From positions 1 through 12,490 of the forward strand of contig JBBTXM010000035.1 of NCBI GenBank assembly GCA_038062255.1: DNA of 12,490 bases. The letters run 5' to 3'. Both the position numbers and the translations under genes were made by a program. This document shows, piece by piece, positions 1-5,559 of this stretch (its first letter is position 1; every line of letters starts with the position of its first letter). Source of the stretch: JBBTXM01 sp038062255 (GTDB lineage: Bacteria; Patescibacteriota; Minisyncoccia; UBA11713; 2-01-FULL-45-33). Below the pieces are notes generated by a model. That model ran no database searches. It was not told where the DNA came from and saw only the letters and a program-made list of their open reading frames with translations.

Positions 1-2
1 AT

Positions 3-683
3 AACGGCAACCCTGTGGGTCTGATTGAGAATTATGATGTGAGAGGGATAGTGGCTACGGCTGTAAGAGCCATACAAGAACTCGATGCCAAAATCAATCA
101 AGTGGCTTCCGGACAGCAGAATATTCTGGGAGCCAACTTCGATATGCAAAACAAAGATATTGTAAATGTGAGGAATATACTTTCGCAGAGCGGGAATTGG
201 AGTATCAGCGAGGAAGGGAAGTTGGTGGTGAAAGAGATTGAGACGGAGAAATTAACCGTTAAGGGAAATGGCATTACTATATATGATAGAATTACTGGCG
301 AGCCGGTTTGCGTGTTTTCAGAAAATAGTATTTTAAAATCTGAATCAGGAAGTTGTAATTCACCCTCTCCTTACGAAGGAGAGGGTGGGGGTGAGGTAGC
401 GAGCAGTACTGCGAGTTCGTCAGACATAATTCCTCCAACCATAGAAATCCTAGGCAATAATCCAGCAGAGATTTTGGTAGGCTTCATCTATTCGGACAAC
501 GGAGCAATAGTAACGGATAATATAGATAGTAATTTAGGATACCAAACCTATTTGAATGGAGTATTGGTAACTGAAATACAGCTTGATACTTCTACTACAA
601 CTATTCATAGTATTGAGTACAAGGCTACTGATAGCGCGGGGAATATGGGGAGCGCTATGAGGGTGGTTAATGTGATTGAATAA
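3..683 (+). CDS. C-terminal part of a surface/fibre-like protein with a DUF5011-type Ig-like domain (5' end outside window)
   Basis: The frame is open to the left edge (codons N-G-N-P-V-G-L-I before the first possible GTG at 15), so this is the tail of a longer protein. The segment NYDVRGIVATAVRAIQELD followed by a short helical stretch resembles the stalk or chaperone-like ends of fibre proteins. A short beta-rich region follows (NWSISEEGKLVV, GITIYDRITGEPVCV). The last about 80 residues, starting at PPTIEILGNNP and ending in YKATDSAGNMGSAMRVVNV, fit the DUF5011/bacterial Ig-like family: a G-x-x-Y-x-D-x-GA core and a terminal ATDxAGN motif. Between the two lies a low-complexity link, SPSPYEGEGGGEVASSTASSS, whose first half is encoded by a 12-bp inverted repeat. 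No membrane anchor follows the Ig-like domain. An extracellular location is inferred from the family. The exact role is unknown. A strong hairpin begins at its stop codon. Confidence 0.75.
   Translation, partial: NGNPVGLIENYDVRGIVATAVRAIQELDAKINQVASGQQNILGANFDMQNKDIVNVRNILSQSGNWSISEEGKLVVKEIETEKLTVKGNGITIYDRITGEPVCVFSENSILKSESGSCNSPSPYEGEGGGEVASSTASSSDIIPPTIEILGNNPAEILVGFIYSDNGAIVTDNIDSNLGYQTYLNGVLVTEIQLDTSTTTIHSIEYKATDSAGNMGSAMRVVNVIE
361..397 (+). repeat. Intragenic palindromic repeat, family A copy 1
   Basis: A perfect 12-bp inverted repeat, CACCCTCTCCTT (361-372) and AAGGAGAGGGTG (376-387), with a 3-nt spacer is followed by GGGGTGAGGT. It is translated in frame as S-P-S-P-Y-E-G-E-G-G-G-E-V inside the surface protein. 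A related element lies in the carboxypeptidase gene at 8195-8235, read in the same frame (P-S-P...G-G-G). This looks like a repeat inserted into a coding sequence. Confidence 0.7.
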
Positions 684-714
684 ACCCCCACACCAAAATC
701 TTTGGTGTGGGGGT
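684..714. repeat. Perfect 14-bp inverted repeat directly after the surface-protein stop
   Basis: ACCCCCACACCAAA (684-697), spacer ATC, TTTGGTGTGGGGGT (701-714). The arms are fully complementary, giving a long GC-rich hairpin that begins one base after the TAA. On the + strand no U-run follows (AAACC). On the - strand it is followed by TTTATTC. It probably protects or ends the + transcript, or acts as a second terminator for the - strand gene. It is the first of six dyads in this gap. Confidence 0.75.
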
Positions 715-720
715 AAACCA

Positions 721-752
721 AAAACCCGCCTTTGGAGCGGGTTTCGGGCTTT
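721..752. terminator. Likely bidirectional rho-independent terminator
   Basis: AAACCCGC (722-729) and GCGGGTTT (737-744) form an 8-bp stem with a 7-nt loop. On the + strand it is followed by CGGGCTTTATTT, a weak U-tract, after the surface-protein gene. On the - strand the stem is followed by five Us and then GGUUU, so it can also stop the DUF5679 transcript arriving from the right. It sits between two convergent genes, as expected for a shared terminator. Confidence 0.65.
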
Positions 753-826
753 ATTTGTCGACAAATAAAATGAAAGCTTTAGCTTTCATCCCGACGTACG
801 TCGGGATAATTGCGTAAAGCAATTAT
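750..826. repeat. Cluster of four contiguous palindromes between convergent genes
   Basis: Four dyads lie edge to edge. 750-769 is a perfect 20-bp palindrome centred on GTCGAC. 770-789 has arms ATGAAAGCT and AGCTTTCAT around TT. 788-807 is a perfect 20-bp palindrome, ATCCCGACGTACGTCGGGAT. 806-826 has arms ATAATTGC and GCAATTAT around GTAAA. Neighbours share or abut by 0-2 bases, so the block has no unpaired DNA to speak of. The last dyad includes the TAA of the DUF5679 gene. The function is unknown; it could be a stacked palindromic mobile repeat or a transcript-end structure. Confidence 0.75.
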
Positions 827-981
827 TTATTTGGCAAGATTTTAAACATCTTGGTACCGCAAACTTCGCAGTTGCCGGTCATGGCTCTGCGGGTTTTTCC
901 GCCTTTGCCTTTCATGGGAACTTCCTGGGCGTTTTTCATCATTCTCTTTGAACGGCATTTTACGCAATAAGCTTCATTCAT
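823..981 (-). CDS. DUF5679-type small zinc-ribbon protein
   Basis: A 52-residue basic protein with two CxxC knuckles, C6/C9 (YCVKC) and C38/C41 (CEVCG), joined by a Lys/Arg-rich link with the EVPMKGKGGKTRRAMTG pattern. It ends in TKMFKILPNK. This matches DUF5679, a small zinc-ribbon family common in CPR and some other bacteria. No function is established, though nucleic-acid binding is plausible from charge and fold. I chose the ATG at 981 because family members begin a few residues before the first CxxC. A longer reading from a TTG at 1029 adds 16 residues unlike the family. Just upstream is ACAATTTTAATATGA, a 15-mer identical to the start region of the GT39-like gene. The stop codon lies in the last dyad of the palindrome cluster. 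Confidence 0.8.
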   Translation of the reverse strand: MNEAYCVKCRSKRMMKNAQEVPMKGKGGKTRRAMTGNCEVCGTKMFKILPNK

Positions 982-987
982 ATTAAA

Positions 988-993
988 ATTGTT
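988..993 (-). promoter_or_regulatory. Weak putative -10 box (AACAAT) for the DUF5679 gene
   Basis: AACAAT ends 6 nt before the ATG at 981, the same spacing as the better TACAAT box of the GT39-like gene, and the following TTTAATATGA is identical in both. As a -10 it is poor (4 of 6 positions). An alternative TATACT at 1051-1046 (-) would give a leader of about 60 nt containing a small TGAGC/GCTCA hairpin (1033-1046). Confidence 0.3.
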
Positions 994-1072
994 AGCTTTT
1001 AAAGCTATTTTAGCCCTATTTCGACCCAAAATTGAGCTTATGCTCAGTATAGCATATTAAGCTAGTTTAGGC

Positions 1073-1078
1073 TAGAAT
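1073..1078 (+). promoter_or_regulatory. Putative -10 box for tRNA-Ala
   Basis: TAGAAT ends 8 nt before the first base of the tRNA (1087), the expected distance to a transcription start at the mature 5' end. No good -35 hexamer is seen 17 nt upstream. The short AT-rich stretch 1046-1086 is the only room for a promoter. Confidence 0.45.
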
Positions 1079-1086
1079 AGCTAAAA

Positions 1087-1157
1087 GGGCCCGTAGTTAA
1101 GTGGCAGAACGGCCGGTTTGCATCCGGCAGACGGGAGTTCAATTCTCCCCGGGTCCA
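1087..1157 (+). tRNA. tRNA-Ala, anticodon TGC
   Basis: The full cloverleaf folds by hand. Acceptor GGGCCCG pairs with CGGGTCC and the discriminator is A at 1157. The D arm is GTT/AAC. The anticodon stem is GCCGG/CCGGC (1112-1116, 1124-1128) with loop TTTGCAT, giving anticodon TGC at 1119-1121. The variable loop is four bases, and the T stem GGGAG/CTCCC encloses TTCAATT. The third acceptor pair is G3-T70, the universal alanine identity element, which confirms the assignment. No CCA is encoded (A73 is followed by CTG), so CCA must be added after transcription. The serS -10 box begins five bases after its end. Confidence 0.95.
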
Positions 1158-1158
1158 C

Positions 1159-1167
1159 TGGTATAAT
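1159..1167 (+). promoter_or_regulatory. Extended -10 promoter of serS, giving a leaderless start
   Basis: TGGTATAAT is a perfect extended -10 (TG-n-TATAAT, hexamer 1162-1167). The ATG of serS follows after 7 nt at 1175, so transcription should begin at or next to the A of the ATG. There is no ribosome-binding site. The -35 region would fall inside the T arm of tRNA-Ala. Confidence 0.65.
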
Positions 1168-1174
1168 AAAACAT

Positions 1175-2419
1175 ATGTTAGACATAAAATTCATCAGAGA
1201 AAATCCGGATTTGGTAAAAGAAGCGGTCCAGAGAAAACATGTAAAGGCGGATATTGACCGCCTTATAGCAATTGACGAAAAACGGCGCGCCGCTATCCAA
1301 GAAATCGACGAACTTCGCGCGAGCCACAAAAAGTCTTCAGATAAACTCATGACTCTCATGGGCGAAGAGCGCGAGAATTTTTCGGTAAGGCTCAAAGAAG
1401 AAAAAAATAAACTATCAAACAAAGAATACGATTTGCGCGCGATAGAATCGGAGTTCGAAGAACTTATGCTTGAAGTGCCGAATATCCCCGACCCTTCCGT
1501 GCCGGACGGCGTGTCCGACAAAGATAATCAGGAAATAAAAAGCGGGGGCGAAAAAAAATCTCTCAAAGAACTTGGGGGCCGCGATTACTTGCAAATTTTA
1601 AAAGACGGCGATATGGCCGATTTCGAAAGGGGAGTGAAAGTTTCCGGATTCCGAGGATACTTTTTAAAAAATGACGGCGCCAGGCTATCACTTGCTATCT
1701 GGCAATTTGCTTTAGAGTTTTTACAAAAAAAAGGGTTTACTCCATTTATTGCTCCTTCGATAGTGCGCAAAGAAAATATGTTGGGCACCGGATGGTTTCC
1801 GCAATCCGAAGAGGATGTTTACAAAACGCAGGACAATACTTATCTCTCGGGCACGGCAGAAGTGGCGATGATGGGCTACCACAGGGACGAAACTCTGCGC
1901 GAAGAAGAATTGCCTAAAAAATATTCGGCGTTTTCGCCTTGCTTCCGCAGAGAAGCCGGAAGCTACGGCAAAGACCAAAGAGGATTATTTAGAGTACACG
2001 AATTTTATAAAATAGAACAAATTGTTTTGTGCAAGGCTTCGCACCAGGAATCTGTGAATATTCACGAAGAACTTACGGCTAATTCAGAAGAAATGATGCG
2101 CTTGCTTAATATACCTTATAGAGTTGTGGTAAATTGCGCTGGCGATTTGGGACTGGGGCAGGTCAAAAAATATGATATTGAAGGCTGGATTCCATCGGAA
2201 AATAAATATCGCGAAACGCACTCAAGCTCGTATTTTCACGATTTTCAGACCCGAAGGCTTGGAATCAAATACAAAGACTCCGAAGGGAAAACAAAATTTG
2301 CCCACTCTCTAAATAACACAGCCGTAGCTACTCCAAGAATTCTGGAAGCGTTTCTGGAAAACAACCAAAAACCCGGCGGTTCATTGGATATTCCGGAAGT
2401 ATTGAAAAAATATCTTTAA
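1175..2419 (+). CDS. serS: Serine--tRNA ligase
   Basis: The 414-residue class II synthetase charges tRNA-Ser with serine in the cytoplasm. Residues 1-100 form the antiparallel coiled-coil arm that holds the long variable arm of tRNA-Ser (MLDIKFIREN start, then charged heptad-like helices). The serine-binding TAEV is at 227-230. Motif 2 is CFRREAGSYGKDQRGLFRVHEF (256-277). Motif 3 ends at R388, and the C-terminus PEVLKKYL is typical. Two places depart from consensus: HSSSYFHDFQTRR (349-361) replaces the usual SSCSNCxDFQARR, and NNTAVATPR (380-388) replaces GSGLAVGR in motif 3. The length is normal (family about 420). The ATG at 1175 is chosen because it matches the family start and sits 7 nt after TATAAT. 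The frame can be read further upstream, but only into the tRNA. It abuts the ftsQ-like gene with no gap. Confidence 0.95.
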   Translation: MLDIKFIRENPDLVKEAVQRKHVKADIDRLIAIDEKRRAAIQEIDELRASHKKSSDKLMTLMGEERENFSVRLKEEKNKLSNKEYDLRAIESEFEELMLEVPNIPDPSVPDGVSDKDNQEIKSGGEKKSLKELGGRDYLQILKDGDMADFERGVKVSGFRGYFLKNDGARLSLAIWQFALEFLQKKGFTPFIAPSIVRKENMLGTGWFPQSEEDVYKTQDNTYLSGTAEVAMMGYHRDETLREEELPKKYSAFSPCFRREAGSYGKDQRGLFRVHEFYKIEQIVLCKASHQESVNIHEELTANSEEMMRLLNIPYRVVVNCAGDLGLGQVKKYDIEGWIPSENKYRETHSSSYFHDFQTRRLGIKYKDSEGKTKFAHSLNNTAVATPRILEAFLENNQKPGGSLDIPEVLKKYL

Positions 2420-3178
2420 ATGATAAAGATCAACTATTATCACCAGAAAAAAGAAAGGTTTTTCCGCCAAGCAAAAAAAACCGGCTGGCTTGTTTTGTTG
2501 GGGGGCGCTGCTGTTTGGGGGTTTTTTTGGATACCGTATTTTAAAATTTCCAACATCGAAATAAACAATCCCCTAATAAGGCAATCGCAAGTAAACTTGG
2601 CGTTTGCGTCTTTTTTTGAAGAAAAAAATGATTTTTTTGCTCCAATGAGCAATTTTTTCTTATTCTCTTCTGAAAAAGCGGAAAAAATTATTTTGGAAAG
2701 CGATTTGGGAGTGGCTAAAGTGAATAAAAAATTCCCCAATAAAATAGAATTGGAGTTTTTGGAAATAAAGCCGAAGTTCATTTATTGTAATGAAGATTGT
2801 TTTTATGCCAATAAAACCGGATTTTTGTACGAATTAGCCCCGTCTTTTACCGAAAACCCTATTCCGTTTATAGAAACAGGTTCGGAAGTAAAAAAAATCG
2901 GAGATTATATATTATCCTTAAAAGAGGCGGAATTTTTGGCCGATTTTTTGTCGGAAGTTTCTAGAATGGATTTAAACGCCGAAACAATAAGCGTTGAAAA
3001 CGATTTTAAGATTTTCTTAAAGCAAAATTGGCATATAATTTTGCTCAAAAACGAACCGCGCAGCGGGGCGGAACTGGCAGAAAAATTAAAGCTTATTTTG
3101 GAGCAAAAAGTTAAAAATTCTTCGCTTGAGTATATAGATATGAGATTCCCGAATAAAGCGTTTTATAAACTAAAATGA
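2420..3178 (+). CDS. ftsQ: FtsQ/DivIB-like cell division protein with POTRA domain
   Basis: A 252-residue single-pass membrane protein: a short basic cytoplasmic N-terminus (KKERFFRQAKK), one hydrophobic helix at about 22-40 (GWLVLLGGAAVWGFFWIPY), then an extracytoplasmic POTRA-like domain beginning FKISNIEI (41-48) and ending near KFPNKIELEFLEIKPKF. The beta domain follows, with LEYIDMRFPNKAFYK near the end corresponding to the family's I-D-x-R-x-x-x-x-x-Y-K. FtsQ bridges early and late divisome proteins and links to septal wall synthesis. Two cysteines (C123, C127) lie in the region after the POTRA domain. Its ATG follows the serS TAA directly and there is no Shine-Dalgarno, so translation is probably coupled to serS. 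It is not next to ftsA/ftsZ here. Its 3' end overlaps the convergent GT39-like gene by 9 nt. Confidence 0.8.
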   Translation: MIKINYYHQKKERFFRQAKKTGWLVLLGGAAVWGFFWIPYFKISNIEINNPLIRQSQVNLAFASFFEEKNDFFAPMSNFFLFSSEKAEKIILESDLGVAKVNKKFPNKIELEFLEIKPKFIYCNEDCFYANKTGFLYELAPSFTENPIPFIETGSEVKKIGDYILSLKEAEFLADFLSEVSRMDLNAETISVENDFKIFLKQNWHIILLKNEPRSGAELAEKLKLILEQKVKNSSLEYIDMRFPNKAFYKLK

Positions 3179-4789
3179 GAATATGAAAATTGAACTTCCT
3201 GCTCTTGCTACCGGTTTTTTATTCTCCAGCCAATAATACAACTTCTCCGCTCCCACAAGCGAATTTGCCGATACGGCGAAATACGACCCTGCGGGCGGAG
3301 AGCCTTTTTCGTATCTCCAAAATTCGTATTTGTCGCCCAAATAGTATTTGGGAGAGCCCCCGCCAAAATAGTCCAGATAGATTTTATCAATATTTTTTTC
3401 TTCAACCCAAAACTTTAGTCTCTTTAGGTCTTGTCCCCAATCGTAATTTGAATCGGTTGCAACTCGATAGCCGTTTTTAAAACTTCCAGCGAACTCGTTA
3501 TAGTACGAAATGAAATATGGAAATACAAACGCAATTTCAATTGCCATCCACAAAAAAATAGCAAAAATGAAAACAGGCCTCACCTTGTTTATTGCCCCCG
3601 AAACTAGAATATAAATAAACGGAAATGTGGGCAAAATATGGCGAATGCCTATGTTAAGAGGGCTCCAGAGGCTCCAGACCCAGTAGTAGGCGATAAAAGA
3701 AAATAAAATAGCGTTTTGGCGCGACACCAAGCGTCTTTTAAAAGAAAAGACGATAGCTATCAGCATCAAAATATAGAGCCCTATTTGTTCTTTAGTAAAA
3801 AATAGAACAGGAAAATACGAAGTCCACCCATCCGAAGAAATTTCTCCCAAAAAATACGCGCTGTTTCCGCCGGCTGTTCGCTGGGCGGCCATTAAAAATC
3901 CATGTAAGTATTGGCCCAATGGCCTAGTAATTTGGTTTGAAAGAAGCCAAAAATCGATTTTTGAGGCGAACTGAGCTGTTTTATAGCTACCCAAAGTATA
4001 TCGGGCGTCTGCAAGGTTTTGCTCCGGAGGATAGTTCCAGACTAGGGGAATGTAAAAGATACAGATGATGGAGAGAGCAATAAGCATAGCCAGCGCCAAA
4101 TTTCCAATTTTCAATTTCCAATTTTCAATCAATTTCCAAATTACTAAAATTAAAAAAAACGGAATCAATATAACCAATGAGAATTTTACCAAAAGCGATA
4201 ATCCGAAAACCAGGCCAAAATAGACCGCGGATTTCTTGCTGTTGTTTTCTAAAAATTTCAGAAAAAATACAACGCTTGCAAAAAAGGCGAATGCCGCTCC
4301 TAAGTCTGTTGTAACCAACCGCGAATGCGCCAAAAAAGTGGGGGATAGGGCAAACAACAAAAGAGAGAGTATTGCGGTTTTTGCTCCGTAATTTTTTCTT
4401 GCCCACCAAAAAATAAAAAATCCGAAAAGTACCGCAAGAGCCATTATGGGAAAACGCGACCAAAATAAAATTTTGTCCGCATCATTGCCCGATTCGTACA
4501 AAAGAGAGTTTCCCGCGGCCCATTGCCTGTCGTTGACGTTCTCTGTGGTCCAAAAAGGCTGGTTTGTGGAAAAATTCAGCCTTAAAAACAAAAGCGGAAT
4601 TGCGGAAAACATTTTTATCAATGGCGGATGCTCCGGATTCAGCCGGCCGTCCTTTTCTTGAAGGTAGGAGTAACCGGCCCCAATATGGGCGATTTCGTCA
4701 AATGTTGCCGAGTCGTTTTTGGAAGACTCAATCATCACAAATATCATTCCTGCCAGGATAAAAATGGCTAGCAAGCTGGATTTTCTCAT
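3170..4789 (-). CDS. GT39/ArnT-like membrane glycosyltransferase (GT-C fold)
   Basis: A 539-residue polytopic membrane protein. The N-terminus is a transmembrane helix, then an extracytoplasmic loop with the catalytic-type Asp-Glu pair D31-E32 (TFDEIAHIGAGYSYL), then LNPEHPPLIK. The latter is the usual signature of the GT39/PMT_2 group, whose members transfer a sugar from a polyprenyl-phosphate donor to protein or lipid. A second acidic site, D162, is in LVTTDLGAAFAF. About ten further hydrophobic segments follow. The soluble end includes YNEFAGSFKNGYRVATDSNYDWGQDLKRL, a block I associate with CPR members of this group. Sugar and acceptor cannot be read from the sequence. A loop near residues 218-230 (KLIENWKLKIGN) is encoded by a 14-bp tandem repeat. 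The ATG at 4789 lies 6 nt after an extended -10. It overlaps ftsQ at the 3' end. Confidence 0.8.
   Translation of the reverse strand: MRKSSLLAIFILAGMIFVMIESSKNDSATFDEIAHIGAGYSYLQEKDGRLNPEHPPLIKMFSAIPLLFLRLNFSTNQPFWTTENVNDRQWAAGNSLLYESGNDADKILFWSRFPIMALAVLFGFFIFWWARKNYGAKTAILSLLLFALSPTFLAHSRLVTTDLGAAFAFFASVVFFLKFLENNSKKSAVYFGLVFGLSLLVKFSLVILIPFFLILVIWKLIENWKLKIGNLALAMLIALSIICIFYIPLVWNYPPEQNLADARYTLGSYKTAQFASKIDFWLLSNQITRPLGQYLHGFLMAAQRTAGGNSAYFLGEISSDGWTSYFPVLFFTKEQIGLYILMLIAIVFSFKRRLVSRQNAILFSFIAYYWVWSLWSPLNIGIRHILPTFPFIYILVSGAINKVRPVFIFAIFLWMAIEIAFVFPYFISYYNEFAGSFKNGYRVATDSNYDWGQDLKRLKFWVEEKNIDKIYLDYFGGGSPKYYLGDKYEFWRYEKGSPPAGSYFAVSANSLVGAEKLYYWLENKKPVARAGSSIFIFSF
4099..4141. repeat. 14-bp tandem repeat inside the glycosyltransferase gene
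   Basis: Two perfect copies of AATTTCCAATTTTC (4099-4112 and 4113-4126) are followed by AATC and a partial third copy AATTTCCAAAT (4131-4141). On the coding (-) strand it reads I-E-N-W-K-L-K-I-G-N in a loop between two membrane helices. A unit of 14 is not a multiple of three, so each extra copy shifts the frame. Confidence 0.7.
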
Positions 4790-4795
4790 ATTAAA

Positions 4796-4804
4796 ATTGT
4801 ATCA
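4796..4804 (-). promoter_or_regulatory. Extended -10 promoter of the GT39-like gene
   Basis: On the - strand TGATACAAT gives TG-n-TACAAT (hexamer 4801-4796). The ATG at 4789 follows after 6 nt, predicting a leaderless or nearly leaderless mRNA. No ribosome-binding site is present. The region is shared with the divergent + strand genes. Confidence 0.55.
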
Positions 4805-4814
4805 TAAGTTATAA

Positions 4815-4946
4815 ATGGAATCGCTTATTTTGTATTCAATTTTGCTTTTTGTTGTCGCATTTGTTGTTTGTTTGCTTGTTGTCTCAAAGTTTATTGGAAA
4901 TAGGAAGTATCGAAAACATGTCGAACATTGGTTCAAACATAACTAA
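4815..4946 (+). CDS. Possible 43-residue single-pass membrane peptide
   Basis: An ATG at 4815 opens a 43-codon frame ending in TAA at 4944-4946. The product begins MESLILYSILLFVVAFVVCL, a clean hydrophobic helix of about 20 residues, and continues LVVSKFIGNRKYRKHVEHWFKHN, a basic cytoplasmic-type tail. This topology is what a real small membrane protein would show, and the frame overlaps the GtrA start by 29 nt, compatible with translational coupling. It fills the space between the divergent GT39-like promoter and the GtrA gene. I do not recognise the family. It could also be a chance frame in T-rich DNA, since one helix this short can arise by chance. Confidence 0.45.
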   Translation: MESLILYSILLFVVAFVVCLLVVSKFIGNRKYRKHVEHWFKHN

Positions 4947-5559
4947 AAAAGATTATTTGATTGGGGCTCTCGCCGGATTTATTACCGGCATTTTGGCTCT
5001 TAAAGTTTTTTCGGCTTTAGATATAAATTTTAAATTTCAAAAAGAAATTTTACTTTTTGCGCTGCCGATTTTTTGGGCGGCCGGAGTGTGGCTTGGGGGA
5101 TTTCTTTCGCAGTGGCCCGCCTTGCCCGACGGCAGTCGAGGCAGGTTTCCGTTTTTCAATCAATTTGGAAAATTCGCCGTTGTTGGATTTTTGGGAGCCG
5201 CGATAGATTTTTCAATTCTAAATTGGGTCAGTGTTTTTACTGGCATAACTGCCGGAATCACCCTGGGGTGGATTAACGTTCCGGGGTTTTTGGCGGCAGT
5301 AACCAATAATTATCTTTGGAATAAATTATGGGTATTTAAAAAAGGCGATACCGGCCTTTTTGCGGATTTTCCAAAATTTTTGGGAGTAACTTTGGTAGGC
5401 CTCGCGGTAAACAGCGGAATAATTATAGCGCTTACTTCCATTCCTGTTGCGTATAACAGCCAAATTTGGCTAAACATTTCAAAAGTAGCGGCCAATGCTT
5501 TAGCATTGACTTGGAACTTTATTGGTTATAAATTTTTTGCGTTTAAAAAAAATGTCTGA
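4918..5559 (+). CDS. GtrA family membrane protein
   Basis: A 213-residue protein. The N-terminal part (13-62) has two hydrophobic helices not part of the usual GtrA domain. The GtrA domain itself runs from about 80 (FNQFGKFAVVGFLGAAID) to the end, with four membrane helices and the hallmark segments NNYLWNKLWVFKK (130-142) and WNFIGYKFFAFK (199-210). GtrA proteins are thought to help move polyprenyl-linked sugars across the membrane, which suits the divergent GT39-like enzyme; this link is inferred. Residues 67-76 (PALPDGSRGR), just before the domain, are encoded by a palindromic repeat. I chose the ATG at 4918 because AGGAAG lies 10 nt upstream, the only Shine-Dalgarno-like site found before a start here. 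An upstream TTG at 4849 is less likely. The stop overlaps dnaX by 8 nt. Confidence 0.8.
   Translation: MSNIGSNITKKDYLIGALAGFITGILALKVFSALDINFKFQKEILLFALPIFWAAGVWLGGFLSQWPALPDGSRGRFPFFNQFGKFAVVGFLGAAIDFSILNWVSVFTGITAGITLGWINVPGFLAAVTNNYLWNKLWVFKKGDTGLFADFPKFLGVTLVGLAVNSGIIIALTSIPVAYNSQIWLNISKVAANALALTWNFIGYKFFAFKKNV
5116..5146 (+). repeat. Intragenic palindromic repeat, family B copy 1
   Basis: CCCGCCTTGCCCGACGGCAG followed by TCGAGGCAGG carries imperfect inverted arms (CCTTGCC/GGCAGG). It is read in frame as P-A-L-P-D-G-S-R-G-R between the extra N-terminal helices and the GtrA domain. It resembles the element in cysS (12059-12079), where the coding strand also reads L-P-D. The match is clear but not exact. 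Confidence 0.5.

Noticed and set aside
15..17. GTG at 15 as the true start of the first gene
   Set aside because: The frame continues open to the left edge with sensible residues, and there is no promoter or ribosome-binding site, so the gene is simply cut by the window.
1118..1174. N-terminal extension of SerRS starting within tRNA-Ala
   Set aside because: The added residues are the tRNA read in frame; the family start and the -10 box both point to 1175.
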